Assembly: GCA_024637305.1 (NCBI GenBank)
Contig: JAGXFI010000164.1
Location: 1 to 58,920 of the forward strand
DNA length: 58,920 nt
Direction of reading: 5' to 3'
Source of the DNA: Sulfitobacter sp.
Lineage (GTDB): Bacteria > Pseudomonadota > Alphaproteobacteria > Rhodobacterales > Rhodobacteraceae
A program made the translations under genes and the position numbers. This document shows positions 21,439-32,827 of this stretch, one piece after another; within the stretch, counting starts at the first letter, position 1; every line of letters begins with the position of its first letter. The notes beneath the pieces are model-generated. The model saw only the letters and a program-made list of their open reading frames with translations, had not been told where the DNA came from and did no database searches.

Positions 21439-21729
21439 CCGCCAAAGGAACCCGCGCCCGGCACGGTTCAGGTGAAGGTGGATGCGCGGTTGCGACCAGC
21501 CTGTGCAAAAGTCTGGAGAGTTGATCCAGCTTCGCCGCATTTCAACGACCCCGGCACCACAGCGCTTTTATTGAATTAGCATCATCCATCTGCCTGCGCG
21601 ATGCCAATATTCTTGCGGATGCAAGCAATTTGCAATTATGCTCCTGCTTTTGTTGATGTGCTTTTGACTTCGTTCCCCTTGCAACGACGTCCGCCATGCG
21701 CGATGTCAGATCAAATCAAGGAGACATTC

Positions 21730-22803
21730 ATGGCCCTGCCGATCCGGGAACAGATGAAATACTGGGGCATCGCGACTGCGGTTTTTCTGGTCGTGTTGTG
21801 GTTCATGGGCGACGTCCTGTTGCCCTTCGTGCTGGGCGGTGCCATCGCCTATTTCCTCGACCCTGTTGCCGACCGCCTGCAACGCCTGGGCGTCAGCCGG
21901 GTCATGGCGGTGGCCCTGATCACCGTGGTCGCCATACTGATTTTCGTCGTAATGGCGCTTTTGGTGGTTCCCACATTGGTCGAACAGACCATCAACCTGT
22001 TCGAAGTCGCGCCGGACCTCGTCCGCCGCTTTACCGGCGTCCTGACGGAGCGGTTCCCGTCGCTTCTGGAGGAAGGGTCAACGTTGCGCACGTCTCTCAA
22101 CACCGTCGGCACGACGATTCAGGAACGGGGCGGCGCGCTTCTTGAGACGGCGCTGGCATCGGCCGCGTCAATCATCAACGTGATCATGCTGTTCGTGATC
22201 GTGCCGGTCGTGGCTGTCTACATGCTTCTGGATTGGGACAGGATGGTGGCGCAGATCGACAGCATGCTGCCCCGGGATCATGCGCCGGTGATCCGCAAGC
22301 TGGCGCGGGATATAGACGCGACCATGTCGTCCTTCCTGCGCGGGATGGGAACGGTCTGCCTGATCCTTGGCACCTATTACGCGATTGCGCTGATGCTTGT
22401 CGGCTTGCAATTCGGCCTTGTGATCGGATTTGTCGCCGGGCTGGTGACGTTCATCCCGTATCTTGGCGCGCTGATCGGCGGACTGCTCGCCATCGGGTTG
22501 GCGCTATTCCAGTTCTGGGGGGACTGGGTCAGCATCGGGATCGTGGCAGGCATATTCGTCCTGGGTCAGGTCATCGAAGGCAACGTCCTTACTCCGCGTC
22601 TGGTTGGCCATTCGGTCGGATTGCATCCCGTATGGCTGCTGCTGGCGCTGGCGATCTTCGGCACACTGTTCGGCTTTATCGGCCTGCTGGTCGCTGTGCC
22701 GGTCGCGGCGGCGCTGGGTGTCATCGCGCGCTTTGCGGTTGCGCAGTACCAACAAAGCCAGCTTTATCGGGGCATCGTCGAAGACGGCGCGAAAGACGAC
22801 TGA
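21730..22803 (+). CDS. AI-2E family transporter (permease PerM family)
   Basis: LPFVLGGAIAYFLDPVADRLQRLGVSR...GLVTFIPYLGALIGG...LTPRLVGHSVGLHPVWLLLAL. Confidence 0.92.
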   Translation: MALPIREQMKYWGIATAVFLVVLWFMGDVLLPFVLGGAIAYFLDPVADRLQRLGVSRVMAVALITVVAILIFVVMALLVVPTLVEQTINLFEVAPDLVRRFTGVLTERFPSLLEEGSTLRTSLNTVGTTIQERGGALLETALASAASIINVIMLFVIVPVVAVYMLLDWDRMVAQIDSMLPRDHAPVIRKLARDIDATMSSFLRGMGTVCLILGTYYAIALMLVGLQFGLVIGFVAGLVTFIPYLGALIGGLLAIGLALFQFWGDWVSIGIVAGIFVLGQVIEGNVLTPRLVGHSVGLHPVWLLLALAIFGTLFGFIGLLVAVPVAAALGVIARFAVAQYQQSQLYRGIVEDGAKDD

Positions 22804-22804
22804 A

Positions 22805-23476
22805 ATGGCCACGCAACTGGGCCTGAGCCTGCCAAGCACAACGGCACGGGGTCGTGAGGATTTTCTGATCGCGCCGTCGAACGCATTGGCTGTCAAACTG
22901 ATCGAAGGCTGGCATGACTGGCCGTCAGGCAAACTGGTGCTGTCGGGCCCCGAAGGCGCCGGCAAGACCCATCTGGTTCATGTCTGGGCCGATGCAAGCG
23001 GTGCCGAGATCGTCCCCGCGACCGCCCTGCGGACGCAGGACGTACCCGATCTGGCGCGCGGTGCCGTCGCTGTAGAAGATATCCAGCTGATCGCTGATCG
23101 CTCCGACGCGCAGACAGCGCTGTTTCACTTGCATAATCTTGCCCGCGCCGAAGGTCATGCCCTTTTGCTGACCGGCACCGGGCCGGTGACCTCATGGGGC
23201 TTGACGCTGCCGGACCTGCTGAGCCGCCTGCAAGGGGCGACAGTAGCGACCCTGGAGCCCCCTGATGACGCGCTGCTGGCTGCCGTTCTGGTCAAGCTGC
23301 TGGCGGACCGTCAACTGACCACCAAACCCGAGCTGGTCCCTTACCTGATTACCCGCATGGACCGTTCCTTTGCCGCCGCGCGCGATCTGGTGGCGGATCT
23401 GGACACGGCAAGCCTTGCAGCCAAACGGCCGATCACCCGCGCGCTTGCCGCGCAGGTGCTGGACAATCAGGACTGA
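22805..23476 (+). CDS. hdaA: DnaA-related replication regulator (HdaA-like)
   Basis: AAA+ domain-like: [17 protein letters not shown] (Walker A), VAVEDIQLI (Walker B); HTH-less DnaA-like architecture. Confidence 0.82.
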   Translation: MATQLGLSLPSTTARGREDFLIAPSNALAVKLIEGWHDWPSGKLVLSGPEGAGKTHLVHVWADASGAEIVPATALRTQDVPDLARGAVAVEDIQLIADRSDAQTALFHLHNLARAEGHALLLTGTGPVTSWGLTLPDLLSRLQGATVATLEPPDDALLAAVLVKLLADRQLTTKPELVPYLITRMDRSFAAARDLVADLDTASLAAKRPITRALAAQVLDNQD

Positions 23477-23528
23477 CCCGCGCGATACTCGTCTTAAATC
23501 CTTTACAAATCCGTGCCAGAAGGCCGCC

Positions 23529-25703
23529 ATGACCCACGCTGATTTCCTCCAGGCACCCTTTGCGGACGCCGTAGCAATGCCCGATCTCGATCTCACCGGG
23601 CCGGGCCGTTTTTTCAACCGTGAACTCAGTTGGCTGGGTTTTAACTGGCGTGTCGTCGAAGAGGCGCAAAACCCCCGTGTGCCCTTGCTGGAGCGGCTGC
23701 GCTTTTTGTCGATCTCGGCCAACAACCTCGATGAATTCTATACCGTCCGCGTCGCGGGCCTGCGCGAACTGGCGCAAGCAGGCAATACGACCCCCGCCGC
23801 TGACGGTCTGACGCCTGCGGAACAGCTGGTCTTGATCAATCAGGACGCCCGACGGCTGATGCAGACCCAGCAGGCGGTGCTGGCCAGCCTGATGAAGGAG
23901 ATGGACGCCGAGAACATCATGCTGGAAAGGGCTGCGGATCTGGATTCAGATGATCTTTTGGCGCTTGATGATGTCTTTCTCAACAAGGTCTTCGCCGTTC
24001 TGTCCCCGCTGGCGATCGATCCCGCGCATCCCTTCCCCTTCATCCCCAACACCGGCTATGTCCTTGCGCTGCAACTGGAACGGATAGCGGACAAGCGCCC
24101 CCTTCAGGCCTTGCTGCCGATCCCCGCGCAGGTCGACCGCTTTGTCGCCCTGCCCGCGCCCGCCGGAAGCCTGCGGTATCTGCCCCTGGAAGATCTGCTG
24201 CTGCTGAAAATTCCGGACCTCTTTCCCGGCTACAAGGTAAAATCCCATTTCGAATTCCGCGTCCTGCGCGACAGCGACCTTGAGGTCGAGGACGAAGCCG
24301 AAGACCTCGTGCGCGAGTTCGAGGTGGCCCTCAAACGTCGACGCCGTGGCGAAGTTGTCCGCCTGACGCATTCCGCAGGCGCGCCGGAAAAGCTCAAGGC
24401 GGTCGTGATGGCAGAGCTGGCCGTCAGCCCCCGCGATGTGATCGAGATTGACGGCATGATCGGTATCGACGATCTGGCCGAACTGGTGACGGATGCGCGG
24501 CCCGACCTGCTCTGGCCCCAGTTTACCCCGCGCATTCCCGAACGCGTCAGCGACCATGACGGCGACATGTTCGCCGCGATCCGGTCCAAGGACATGTTGC
24601 TGCATCACCCTTACGAGACGTTCGACATGGTCGTGCGATTCCTGTCGCAAGCCGCACGCGACCCCGATGTGGTGGCGATCAAGCAAACTCTCTACCGCAC
24701 GTCACGCGACAGCCCCATCGTTGAAGCCCTGTGCGAAGCCGCCGAAGACGGCAAATCCGTCACCGCATTGGTCGAACTGAAGGCCCGCTTCGACGAGGCC
24801 GCCAATATCCGCCAGTCGCGCAGGCTCGAGCGCGCCGGAGCCCATGTCGTCTACGGTTTCATCGATCTGAAAACCCACGCCAAGATTTCTACCGTGGTGC
24901 GGCGCGAAGGCGATCAGCTGGTCACCTACACACATTACGGCACCGGCAACTATCACCCGATCACCGCCCGCATCTACACCGATCTGTCGCTCTTTACCTG
25001 CGACAGCGCCTTGGGACGGGATGCCACGAAGGTGTTCAACTATCTGTCGGGCTATGCGCAGCCCGCCAAGCTGGACAATCTCGCGATATCGCCGACAACC
25101 CTCAAGCCCAAGCTCCTCGCGATGATCGCGGCCGAAGCCGATCATGCCCGCGCCGGCAAACCTGCGGAAATCTGGGCCAAGATGAACAGCGTCATCGACG
25201 ATGAAGTCATCGACGCGCTCTACGCCGCGTCGCAGGCGGGGGTAAAGATCAGCCTCATCATCCGCGGCATCTGCGGATTGCGCCCCGGCATCAAAGGTCT
25301 GAGCGAAAATATCCGGGTCAAATCCATCGTCGGCCGCTTTCTGGAGCATTCACGCATTGTCTGCTTTGGCAACGGCTATGGCCTCCCCCACAAGAAGGCG
25401 CGGGTGTTCATATCCTCCGCCGATTGGATGGGCCGCAATCTCAACCGCCGCGTGGAAACGCTGGTCGAGATCGAAAACGCCACGGTCAAGGCCCAGATCA
25501 CCAGTCAGATCATGGCCGCGAACCTTGCAGATACGGCGCAAAGCTGGGTCATGGCCCCGAACGGCAGCTTCACCCGCCCGCCTACACCGGAAGGCCAGTT
25601 TGCCTTTAACTGCCATCGCTTTTTCATGGAAAACCCGTCGCTTTCAGGACGCGGTTCCGCCGGTGCCTCCGACGTCCCCAAACTCACCCATACCGAGGAC
25701 TGA
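23529..25703 (+). CDS. ppk1: polyphosphate kinase 1
   Basis: [52 protein letters not shown]...[17 protein letters not shown]. Confidence 0.95.
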   Translation: MTHADFLQAPFADAVAMPDLDLTGPGRFFNRELSWLGFNWRVVEEAQNPRVPLLERLRFLSISANNLDEFYTVRVAGLRELAQAGNTTPAADGLTPAEQLVLINQDARRLMQTQQAVLASLMKEMDAENIMLERAADLDSDDLLALDDVFLNKVFAVLSPLAIDPAHPFPFIPNTGYVLALQLERIADKRPLQALLPIPAQVDRFVALPAPAGSLRYLPLEDLLLLKIPDLFPGYKVKSHFEFRVLRDSDLEVEDEAEDLVREFEVALKRRRRGEVVRLTHSAGAPEKLKAVVMAELAVSPRDVIEIDGMIGIDDLAELVTDARPDLLWPQFTPRIPERVSDHDGDMFAAIRSKDMLLHHPYETFDMVVRFLSQAARDPDVVAIKQTLYRTSRDSPIVEALCEAAEDGKSVTALVELKARFDEAANIRQSRRLERAGAHVVYGFIDLKTHAKISTVVRREGDQLVTYTHYGTGNYHPITARIYTDLSLFTCDSALGRDATKVFNYLSGYAQPAKLDNLAISPTTLKPKLLAMIAAEADHARAGKPAEIWAKMNSVIDDEVIDALYAASQAGVKISLIIRGICGLRPGIKGLSENIRVKSIVGRFLEHSRIVCFGNGYGLPHKKARVFISSADWMGRNLNRRVETLVEIENATVKAQITSQIMAANLADTAQSWVMAPNGSFTRPPTPEGQFAFNCHRFFMENPSLSGRGSAGASDVPKLTHTED

Positions 25704-25791
25704 GGGTCCAGAAACACCCCGCGTCCCCAAGTCGGAGACCCGGACCGCCACGATGTTGCGCACCGGCCCCGCCGGGTGCCAAACATGACGC

Positions 25792-25819
25792 AAAGCCCCC
25801 TGCGGGGGGCTTTTCATTT
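25792..25819 (+). terminator. intrinsic terminator downstream of ppk1
   Basis: aaaGCCCCCtgcGGGGGGCttttcattt. Confidence 0.8.
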
Positions 25820-25891
25820 GGACCACGGCATTGACGGGACTGCCTCACTGCGCCAGTTTGCACCCGAAGATGCCAGCATCGGAAATGCCCC

Positions 25892-27460
25892 ATGTCATCA
25901 CAGAATGTTCCCCTTGCCCGCGTTCCCGAAACTGGAATCGCGGATCTGGGTCTTTTCGGCAAACCGCTGTTTGAAGACCCCAGTGCGCGGGCGTTGCGGC
26001 GGGTGGGGGTCGTGGACGTCGGCTCGAACTCTGTCCGTTTGGTGGTCTTTGACGGTGCCGCCCGATCACCCGCGTATTTCTACAACGAAAAAATAATGTG
26101 TGCACTGGGGGCCGGCATGTCCGAAACCGGGCACCTGTCGCCGGAGGGTCGCGTGCGGGCGCTTTCGGCGATGCGGCGTTTTCGCAAGCTGGCGGACGGC
26201 ATGGGTCTGTCCGAACTCTCGGTCGTTGCAACCGCTGCCGTGCGCGATGCCAGTGACGGTCGTGATTTTTGCGACGAGGTGTATCGCGAAACCGGCCTCA
26301 AGATCTGGGTCATCGACGGGCGCGAAGAGGCGCGATTGTCGGCGCAGGGGGTCCTCCTCGGCTGGCCCGGTGCCTACGGCCTCGTTTGCGACATCGGCGG
26401 TTCTTCGATGGAACTCGCCGAAATTTCGGGAGGGCGCGTTGGAAAGCGTGAAACCTCGCAATTGGGCCCGTTGAAGCTTCGTGACATCAAGGGCGGTGCC
26501 AAGGCGCGCAACGCCCACATAAAAGACGTCATGACAACGTTGCGCGATCAACTCGGCAGCCAGCGGGACCGCCTGTTTCTCGTGGGCGGCTCCTGGCGGG
26601 CGATTGCGCGGATCGACATGATCCGCCGCGGCTACCCGTTGCATGTGCTGCACGAATATCGCATGACCCGCGCCTCGGTGGCTGCGACGGTGAAATTCAT
26701 CAAGTCCCAGAACCCTGACGAGCTTCGCAGCATCGCTGGCGTCTCCTCCGCACGAATGGCGCTGGTGCCCTACGCTTCGGAGGTTCTCAGCAGGCTGGTC
26801 AAGGCCTTCAGTCCCAAAGACATCGCGATTTCCAGCTATGGCATTCGGGAAGGAATGCTTTACGAGCAGATGCCGCAACGCCTGCGCGACCGCGATCCCT
26901 TGATCGAAGCATGCCGGTTTGCCGAAGCCAAGGACGCCCGCATGCCCGGTTTTGGCAAGGTCCTGAACCAGTTCATCTCGCCCCTTTACAAAACCGCCTC
27001 GGAACCGCGCAAGAGGCTGATCAAGGCCGCGTGCCTTCTGCATGACGTGAGTTGGCGTGCGCATCCCGACTATCGGGCCGAAGTCTGTTTCGACAATGCC
27101 ACCCGCGCCAATCTTGGTGGCCTCAAGCATGCGGAACGCGTTTTTCTCGGATTGGCCCTGCTCCACCGTTATTCGAACAAGCGCGAGAACACGCGGTTTA
27201 CTGACCTCTACGAAATGCTTGACGAACCCACCCGCAACGAAGCCGAAGTGTTGGGCAAGGCGATGCGGTTCGGTGCGATGCTGTGGATGGACAAGGACGC
27301 CGAACGCGGCGAAATGCGTTGGTTTCCGCGAAAGAAACGGCTTGAGCTGTGGCTGACCGCCGACATGATCCCGCTTTATGGCGAAGTGGCGCAAGCGCGA
27401 CTCAATTCCCTTGCTGAATCGCTTGGGGCGTCAGTCGAGGTAAAGACCGTGAAGAGCTAA
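25892..27460 (+). CDS. ppx: Ppx/GppA exopolyphosphatase
   Basis: VGVVDVGSNSVRLVVFDGAARSPAYFYNEKIMCALG...CDIGGSSMELAEI. Confidence 0.93.
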   Translation: MSSQNVPLARVPETGIADLGLFGKPLFEDPSARALRRVGVVDVGSNSVRLVVFDGAARSPAYFYNEKIMCALGAGMSETGHLSPEGRVRALSAMRRFRKLADGMGLSELSVVATAAVRDASDGRDFCDEVYRETGLKIWVIDGREEARLSAQGVLLGWPGAYGLVCDIGGSSMELAEISGGRVGKRETSQLGPLKLRDIKGGAKARNAHIKDVMTTLRDQLGSQRDRLFLVGGSWRAIARIDMIRRGYPLHVLHEYRMTRASVAATVKFIKSQNPDELRSIAGVSSARMALVPYASEVLSRLVKAFSPKDIAISSYGIREGMLYEQMPQRLRDRDPLIEACRFAEAKDARMPGFGKVLNQFISPLYKTASEPRKRLIKAACLLHDVSWRAHPDYRAEVCFDNATRANLGGLKHAERVFLGLALLHRYSNKRENTRFTDLYEMLDEPTRNEAEVLGKAMRFGAMLWMDKDAERGEMRWFPRKKRLELWLTADMIPLYGEVAQARLNSLAESLGASVEVKTVKS

Positions 27461-27825
27461 AGCTCTATCTGCGGCGCAGGCTCGGTCGGGGTGTCGGGTT
27501 TAACGAGCGGATGATCGGGTTTGCGGCGGATGATGATGTCGCCGTTAGGCAGGATTTCAGGCACTTGATAAGCGCTCCAATCCTCGACGTTCTCCATGAG
27601 ACCGCGCAGCTTCGGCCCCATTTCGATCGCAAAATCACGCATCGCCGGGCCGAATTCATCCGAGAGCTCAGACAGTTCACGCAGCGCCGGGTCAAGTTCC
27701 TGGCGCAGGCCGTCAAAGAAAAGCTCGGCCCCCTGCTGCATCAGAGATCTACCTTCGCCCTCTTCCTGAGCGGCAGCGGGTGCGGCAATCAAAAGAGCAA
27801 ATATGGGGACAGAAATGTATTTCAT
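27457..27825 (-). CDS. hypothetical secreted protein
   Basis: Signal peptide MKYISVPIFALLIAAPAAAQ; convergent 4-bp overlap with ppx. Confidence 0.7.
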   Translation of the reverse strand: MKYISVPIFALLIAAPAAAQEEGEGRSLMQQGAELFFDGLRQELDPALRELSELSDEFGPAMRDFAIEMGPKLRGLMENVEDWSAYQVPEILPNGDIIIRRKPDHPLVKPDTPTEPAPQIEL

Positions 27826-27864
27826 TTAATAGAACATAGGCTGTCTTGGACGAATTTCGAGGGG

Positions 27865-28890
27865 TCATTCCTCAAAATCCATCGTCACGGGAAAATGGTC
27901 TGATGCCATGACGAGCGCATCGCGCAGCACAGGGTCGCGCCAACAGTCGGGGTCGTCCAGCGGATGCCATATCCGCCAGCGTGCCCCGCGCGCGGTAAAT
28001 TCCGGCGTGACCATGATGTAGTCAAGAAGCGCCTGCAAGAAACGTTTCTCCTGCCGAATCCAGAACCGCGATGTGGTCGGCATTGCGCCCAATCTGCTAC
28101 CGAGCGCACGGCGCGCATGCGGATCGAACAGACTGCGGCCGGTTTCATGGCCCAAGACGATTTCAACGGACGAGCGACCGAAAAGATCTTCGAAAGCGTC
28201 GAGGCCCGGACCGTCATTCAAATCGCCCAAGACCACCAGCGGTGTCCCCGTCTCCAGCACTTCGTCGATCCGTCGTCGCAGCCAGATCGCCTGCGCCAGC
28301 TGTTTGCGCCGGTTGGCGATGGCGAATGCCATGACCTGACTGGGGTTTTTCGCACCGTGGGGCGCTTTGGATTTCAGATGTGCACCGATCATGCGGAACT
28401 CAAATCCTGCCCGGCTGCGGACCGTCAACTCCAAAGGCGGTTTGGAAAAGACGACAAGGTCCTCGGTCGCGTCTATGTCCAGATCGATCCGCAAGATGCC
28501 GTCAAACCGCGGAGCATCCGCGGATCCGGCAGCTCCGGTTATCTGGCCCATCGGCGCGTGAACTGCCTCCAGCACGTCTGGATCATACATCAGGGCGATT
28601 TCCTGCTGCGTCTCATTGGCAAAGCCCATGACGGCGGCGCGCGCGCGCAGGTCGAAACGTAACGCGAAGGCTTCGAGCGCGGTCACGGTATTGCGCCGGC
28701 GGTTGTGGTCCGGCGCTTCGATGACCATGACCGCATCTGCGTCGATTGCCCTGAACACGGTCCCCAGCGCAGCAGTCTGATGTGCGCGGGTCACGTCTTG
28801 GCGTCCGGACCATCCGGCATCGTCGTAAAGGTTGTCGTCATCGTCGAAGATGTTTGAAAACCATTCGACGTTGTAGGTCGCAATCCGCAT
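27865..28890 (-). CDS. endonuclease/exonuclease/phosphatase family protein
   Basis: MRIATYNVEWFSN...VLGDLNDGPGLDAFED...DYIMVTPEF...SDHFPVTMDF. Confidence 0.88.
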   Translation of the reverse strand: MRIATYNVEWFSNIFDDDDNLYDDAGWSGRQDVTRAHQTAALGTVFRAIDADAVMVIEAPDHNRRRNTVTALEAFALRFDLRARAAVMGFANETQQEIALMYDPDVLEAVHAPMGQITGAAGSADAPRFDGILRIDLDIDATEDLVVFSKPPLELTVRSRAGFEFRMIGAHLKSKAPHGAKNPSQVMAFAIANRRKQLAQAIWLRRRIDEVLETGTPLVVLGDLNDGPGLDAFEDLFGRSSVEIVLGHETGRSLFDPHARRALGSRLGAMPTTSRFWIRQEKRFLQALLDYIMVTPEFTARGARWRIWHPLDDPDCWRDPVLRDALVMASDHFPVTMDFEE

Positions 28891-29570
28891 CAGGCCGCGC
28901 GTTTCTGGATGGTTTCCCACGCGCGGTTTATGTCGATCAGGCGCTTCTCGGCCATGCGGACCGCCTCTTGCGGGACGCCACGGGCCGCCAGCGCGTCGGG
29001 GTGGTTGGCCCGCACCAGACGCGACCAGGCGGCCCGCGCCTCGGCCCTGGTTGCCCCGGGAGCCAAGCCCAGAACGGCTTCAGGCAATGGTGAGGTATCG
29101 GGCACGAACCGGGCGCGCAGGGCCTCAAAATTGCCTTCGGGAAGGTCGAATATCTCGGCCACGCGGGCCAGAAAGAGGTCTTCGTTCGGGTGGTAGGATC
29201 CGTCGGCCATCGCGATGTGAAACAGCCCTTCGAGCAGATCGCACAGGCTGTCGAGCTGCCCGTCGAACATCGCCGCGATCCGTTCGGCATATTCCTCGAA
29301 CCCGGCAACATCCTGGCGCGCAAGATCAAAAACCCGCGCCGCGTTACCTGCGTCCTCGTCGGCGATCTGGAAAACCTCACGAAATGCCGTAACCTCGTCG
29401 CGGGTGACCTGCCCGTCCGCTTTGGCCATCTTGGCCCCCAAGGCTATAACAGCGATGGTGAACCCGACAGAACGTTCGGGGGGCGTGCGCAACCGGTCGA
29501 ACACAGCTGAAAGACCCTCGCCTGAGGTGAGGGCAGCCAGTGCCTCGGTGATGCGCGTCCAAATCGACAT
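28890..29570 (-). CDS. TerB/DjlA-like protein with C-terminal J-domain
   Basis: TerB-like helical region (GAKMAKADGQVTRDEV, AMADGSYHPNEDLF) plus GATRAEARAAWSRLVRANHPDALAARG J-domain. Confidence 0.85.
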   Translation of the reverse strand: MSIWTRITEALAALTSGEGLSAVFDRLRTPPERSVGFTIAVIALGAKMAKADGQVTRDEVTAFREVFQIADEDAGNAARVFDLARQDVAGFEEYAERIAAMFDGQLDSLCDLLEGLFHIAMADGSYHPNEDLFLARVAEIFDLPEGNFEALRARFVPDTSPLPEAVLGLAPGATRAEARAAWSRLVRANHPDALAARGVPQEAVRMAEKRLIDINRAWETIQKRAA

Positions 29571-29601
29571 GCGGCCTGTCTAGACTGTCATTCGATTGAA
29601 G

Positions 29602-30078
29602 TCAGCGGGAATCGAGCATTTTTTGCATCAAGATCAGGTCAAGCCACCGACCCGCCTTGCGGCCTACCTGCGGCAGGTGACCAACCTCGGCAAACCCGTG
29701 GCGCATATGGAAATTCTGCGCCCCGGTATTCTCGCCGCTGATGGCGGCAATCATGGCGTGGTAACCCTGTTCCTGCGTCTTGGCGATTGCGTGCAGCATC
29801 AATGCGCGACCCGTCCCTCCACCGGGCGCGCCGACGATGATCGTATGTTCGGTCGTATGCGCATATCCGGGACCGGCGCGGAAAGGTCCCCAGGTGACGA
29901 AACCTTCGATATCTGCACCTTGCGCCACCCAGACAGCTTGGGGTCGCTGTTGCAGAAGCTGCTGCAGGCCCGCTTCGCTTCGCTCTTCGGTGGTGAAGGT
30001 CGCGGTGGTGTCGCGGATGATCGCGTTCCAAAGCGCTGCGATGGCAGGGACATCCGCAGGCGTGGCCGAACGGATCAT
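29602..30078 (-). CDS. GNAT-family N-acetyltransferase
   Basis: [34 protein letters not shown]...GGGTGRALMLHAI. Confidence 0.88.
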   Translation of the reverse strand: MIRSATPADVPAIAALWNAIIRDTTATFTTEERSEAGLQQLLQQRPQAVWVAQGADIEGFVTWGPFRAGPGYAHTTEHTIIVGAPGGGTGRALMLHAIAKTQEQGYHAMIAAISGENTGAQNFHMRHGFAEVGHLPQVGRKAGRWLDLILMQKMLDSR

Positions 30079-30692
30079 TGCAGGACCCTGTTCCCGTTGA
30101 TTGTTTCGAAACGGGCGGTCAGACGGGCGCAGCCTGTTTCGAACCTGATCCGTTCATCATCAAGAAATGGCACCAGCAGATCGCGCAGCGCGTCCGCTTC
30201 CGGGTGTTGTACCACCAAACGGCGCAGCGCGCAGCCCGACGGTTCCAGCATCGCCGCGGGATGCTGGTCCGTTTGCCATTCGATCAGCGCCGGCGCGCAG
30301 TTGTCGAACGGCAGGATCCCCGTTGCTGGTACGGCCATTCGCCAGCGTAACGTCCCGCGCTGAAGATCGACCGGAGCCCCGAAGCCGTCAGGCAGTCGTG
30401 CCAGCGCGGCATCAAGATCATCGGTCCTGCATATCCAGTTTGTCAGCCGGGGCTGGCCCTGAAACCGGTCAAGGTCGAACCAGCGCGGGCGATCCGGTGT
30501 GGCCGCGTCGGGATTTGCCGCAATGGCTTCGAGATAAAGACCATCCGCCAGCCCCAAAAGCGTGTTGTGCGTGTGGAAAACCGCATGTTCACCACCCGTT
30601 TGCGGCGTTACGCCCAGCGCGGCCGTGACATGATGCGTCGCCACCGCCAGCGTTTCGCCCGCGACGGCAAGGTGGTCCAGCGCCCACATCAA
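30075..30692 (-). CDS. VOC/glyoxalase-like domain protein (Glyoxalase_3 type)
   Basis: [57 protein letters not shown]; overlaps mcm stop. Confidence 0.8.
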   Translation of the reverse strand: MMWALDHLAVAGETLAVATHHVTAALGVTPQTGGEHAVFHTHNTLLGLADGLYLEAIAANPDAATPDRPRWFDLDRFQGQPRLTNWICRTDDLDAALARLPDGFGAPVDLQRGTLRWRMAVPATGILPFDNCAPALIEWQTDQHPAAMLEPSGCALRRLVVQHPEADALRDLLVPFLDDERIRFETGCARLTARFETINGNRVLQ

Positions 30693-32827
30693 TCGCGCGC
30701 CTTTCGGATGAGGTTCAGGATATCCTCGGCAGCGGCGGGAATGTTTGTGCCCGGCCCGAAGATCGCTTTGACACCGGCGTCATACAGGAACTGGTAGTCC
30801 TGCTGCGGAATGACGCCGCCGCAGATCACCAGAATATCCTCCGCCCCTGCTTCCTTCAGCGCTTTCACCAACTGGGGGGCCAGCGTCTTGTGGCCTGCAG
30901 CCTGCGAGCTGATGCCGATGACATGGACATCATTGTCCACCGCATCCTGCGCCGCTTCCGCCGGCGTCTGGAACAGCGGGCCTACGTCCACGTCGAACCC
31001 GATATCGGCAAAGGCGGTCGCAATCACCTTGGCCCCGCGGTCGTGACCGTCCTGCCCCATCTTGACCACCAACATGCGCGGGCGGCGGCCTTCGCTTTCG
31101 GCAAATTGCTCGACCGATTTCTGGATGGCGGCAAAACCTTCGTCGCCCTCGTAAGCGGCACCGTAAACACCCGCCAGCGTCTTGACCTCGGCCCGATGGC
31201 GGCCGAACACCTTTTCCATCGCCATGCTGATTTCTCCTACAGTTGCACGCGCGCGCGCCGCATTCACGGCAGCGTCGAGCAGATTTCCGTCACCGGCCGC
31301 GCGGCGCGAAAGCTCTTCGAGCGCCTTTTCGCAAGCGGCTTCGTCACGGGTGGCGCGGATATTTTCCAGCCGCTTGATCTGGCCTATGCGCACCGCGACG
31401 TTGTCCACGTCCAGGATGTCGATCGGTTCTTCCTTGTCGCGGCGGTATTTATTGACGCCGACGATCACCTCGGTGCCGCGGTCGATCTGCGCCTGACGGG
31501 TCGCTGCGGCCTCTTCGATCCGCAGCTTGGGCATGCCGGAGGCGACCGCCTTGGTCATGCCGCCAAGCTCCTCGACCTCCTCGATCAGTTTCCACGCCGC
31601 TTCAGCCAGATCATGGGTCAGCTTTTCGACATAATAGCTGCCTGCCAGCGGATCGACTACATTCGTGACACCGGTTTCTTCCTGCAAGATCAATTGGGTA
31701 TTGCGCGCGATGCGCGCGGAGTGTTCGGTCGGAAGGCCGATGGCTTCGTCCAGCGAATTGGTGTGCAGACTTTGCGTCCCACCCAGGACCGCGCTCATTG
31801 CTTCATAAGCGGTGCGCACCACGTTGTTGTAGGGATCCTGCTCGGCAAGGCTGACGCCGGAGGTCTGACAGTGGGTGCGCAGCATCGAGGATTTCGGATT
31901 CTTCGGCTGGAATTCATCCATGATCCGCGACCAAAGCAGGCGCGCGGCACGAAGTTTCGCCGCCTCCATGAAGAAATTCATCCCGATGGCGAAAAAGAAC
32001 GACAACCGTCCGGCGAACTTGTCGACATCCATGCCGCGCTCGATCGCGGTGCGGACGTATTCGCGCCCGTCCGCGAGGGTAAACGCAAGCTCCTGCACCA
32101 GGTTCGCGCCAGCTTCCTGCATGTGATACCCGGAGATGCTGATCGAATTGAATTTCGGCATGTGGTCGGAGGTGTATTCGATGATGTCCGCAACGATCCG
32201 CATCGAAGGCTCCGGCGGGTAGATATACGTATTGCGGACCATGAATTCCTTGAGAATGTCGTTCTGGATCGTGCCCGCCAGAACAGAGCGGTCATGCCCC
32301 TGCTCCTCGCCCGCGACGATAAAGCTGGCAAGGATCGGGATGACGGCACCGTTCATGGTCATGGAGACGCTGACCTTGTCGAGCGGGATACCGTCAAAGA
32401 GGATCTTCATGTCTTCGACACTGTCAATGGCGACGCCCGCCTTGCCGACGTCTCCTTCGACCCTGGGATGATCGCTGTCATAGCCGCGATGCGTGGCAAG
32501 GTCGAAAGCGACGGACACGCCCTGCTGGCCCGCCGCGAGGTTGCGACGGTAGAACGCGTTCGATTCCTCAGCGGTGGAAAAGCCCGCATATTGCCGGATC
32601 GTCCAGGGACGGCCCGCATACATCGTGGCCTTCACCCCGCGCGTATAGGGGGCGACCCCCGGAACACCGCCAAGATGTTTGACGCCGTCCAGATCATCTG
32701 CAGTATAGATCGGCTGCACGTCGATACCTTCAAGCGTGTGCCATGTCAGGTCATCAATGGTCCGGCCGCGCAGTTCGCCCTCAGCCAGATTGCGCCACGT
32801 TGTCTTGTCTTCGTTGGTCATCGTCAT
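30689..32827 (-). CDS. scpA: methylmalonyl-CoA mutase
   Basis: [76 protein letters not shown]12-binding [19 protein letters not shown]. Confidence 0.96.
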   Translation of the reverse strand: MTMTNEDKTTWRNLAEGELRGRTIDDLTWHTLEGIDVQPIYTADDLDGVKHLGGVPGVAPYTRGVKATMYAGRPWTIRQYAGFSTAEESNAFYRRNLAAGQQGVSVAFDLATHRGYDSDHPRVEGDVGKAGVAIDSVEDMKILFDGIPLDKVSVSMTMNGAVIPILASFIVAGEEQGHDRSVLAGTIQNDILKEFMVRNTYIYPPEPSMRIVADIIEYTSDHMPKFNSISISGYHMQEAGANLVQELAFTLADGREYVRTAIERGMDVDKFAGRLSFFFAIGMNFFMEAAKLRAARLLWSRIMDEFQPKNPKSSMLRTHCQTSGVSLAEQDPYNNVVRTAYEAMSAVLGGTQSLHTNSLDEAIGLPTEHSARIARNTQLILQEETGVTNVVDPLAGSYYVEKLTHDLAEAAWKLIEEVEELGGMTKAVASGMPKLRIEEAAATRQAQIDRGTEVIVGVNKYRRDKEEPIDILDVDNVAVRIGQIKRLENIRATRDEAACEKALEELSRRAAGDGNLLDAAVNAARARATVGEISMAMEKVFGRHRAEVKTLAGVYGAAYEGDEGFAAIQKSVEQFAESEGRRPRMLVVKMGQDGHDRGAKVIATAFADIGFDVDVGPLFQTPAEAAQDAVDNDVHVIGISSQAAGHKTLAPQLVKALKEAGAEDILVICGGVIPQQDYQFLYDAGVKAIFGPGTNIPAAAEDILNLIRKARD

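Noticed and set aside
21601-21729. TTTGCAAT near the AI-2E transporter start as another pcc-type operator
   Set aside because: Only one imperfect half-site (gcaaTTTGCAATtatg), lacking the repeat and GCTAAC elements seen at pccB and pccR.
26066-27394. 442-aa minus-strand ORF antisense to ppx
   Set aside because: Low-complexity shadow translation; ppx reading frame carries the family motifs.
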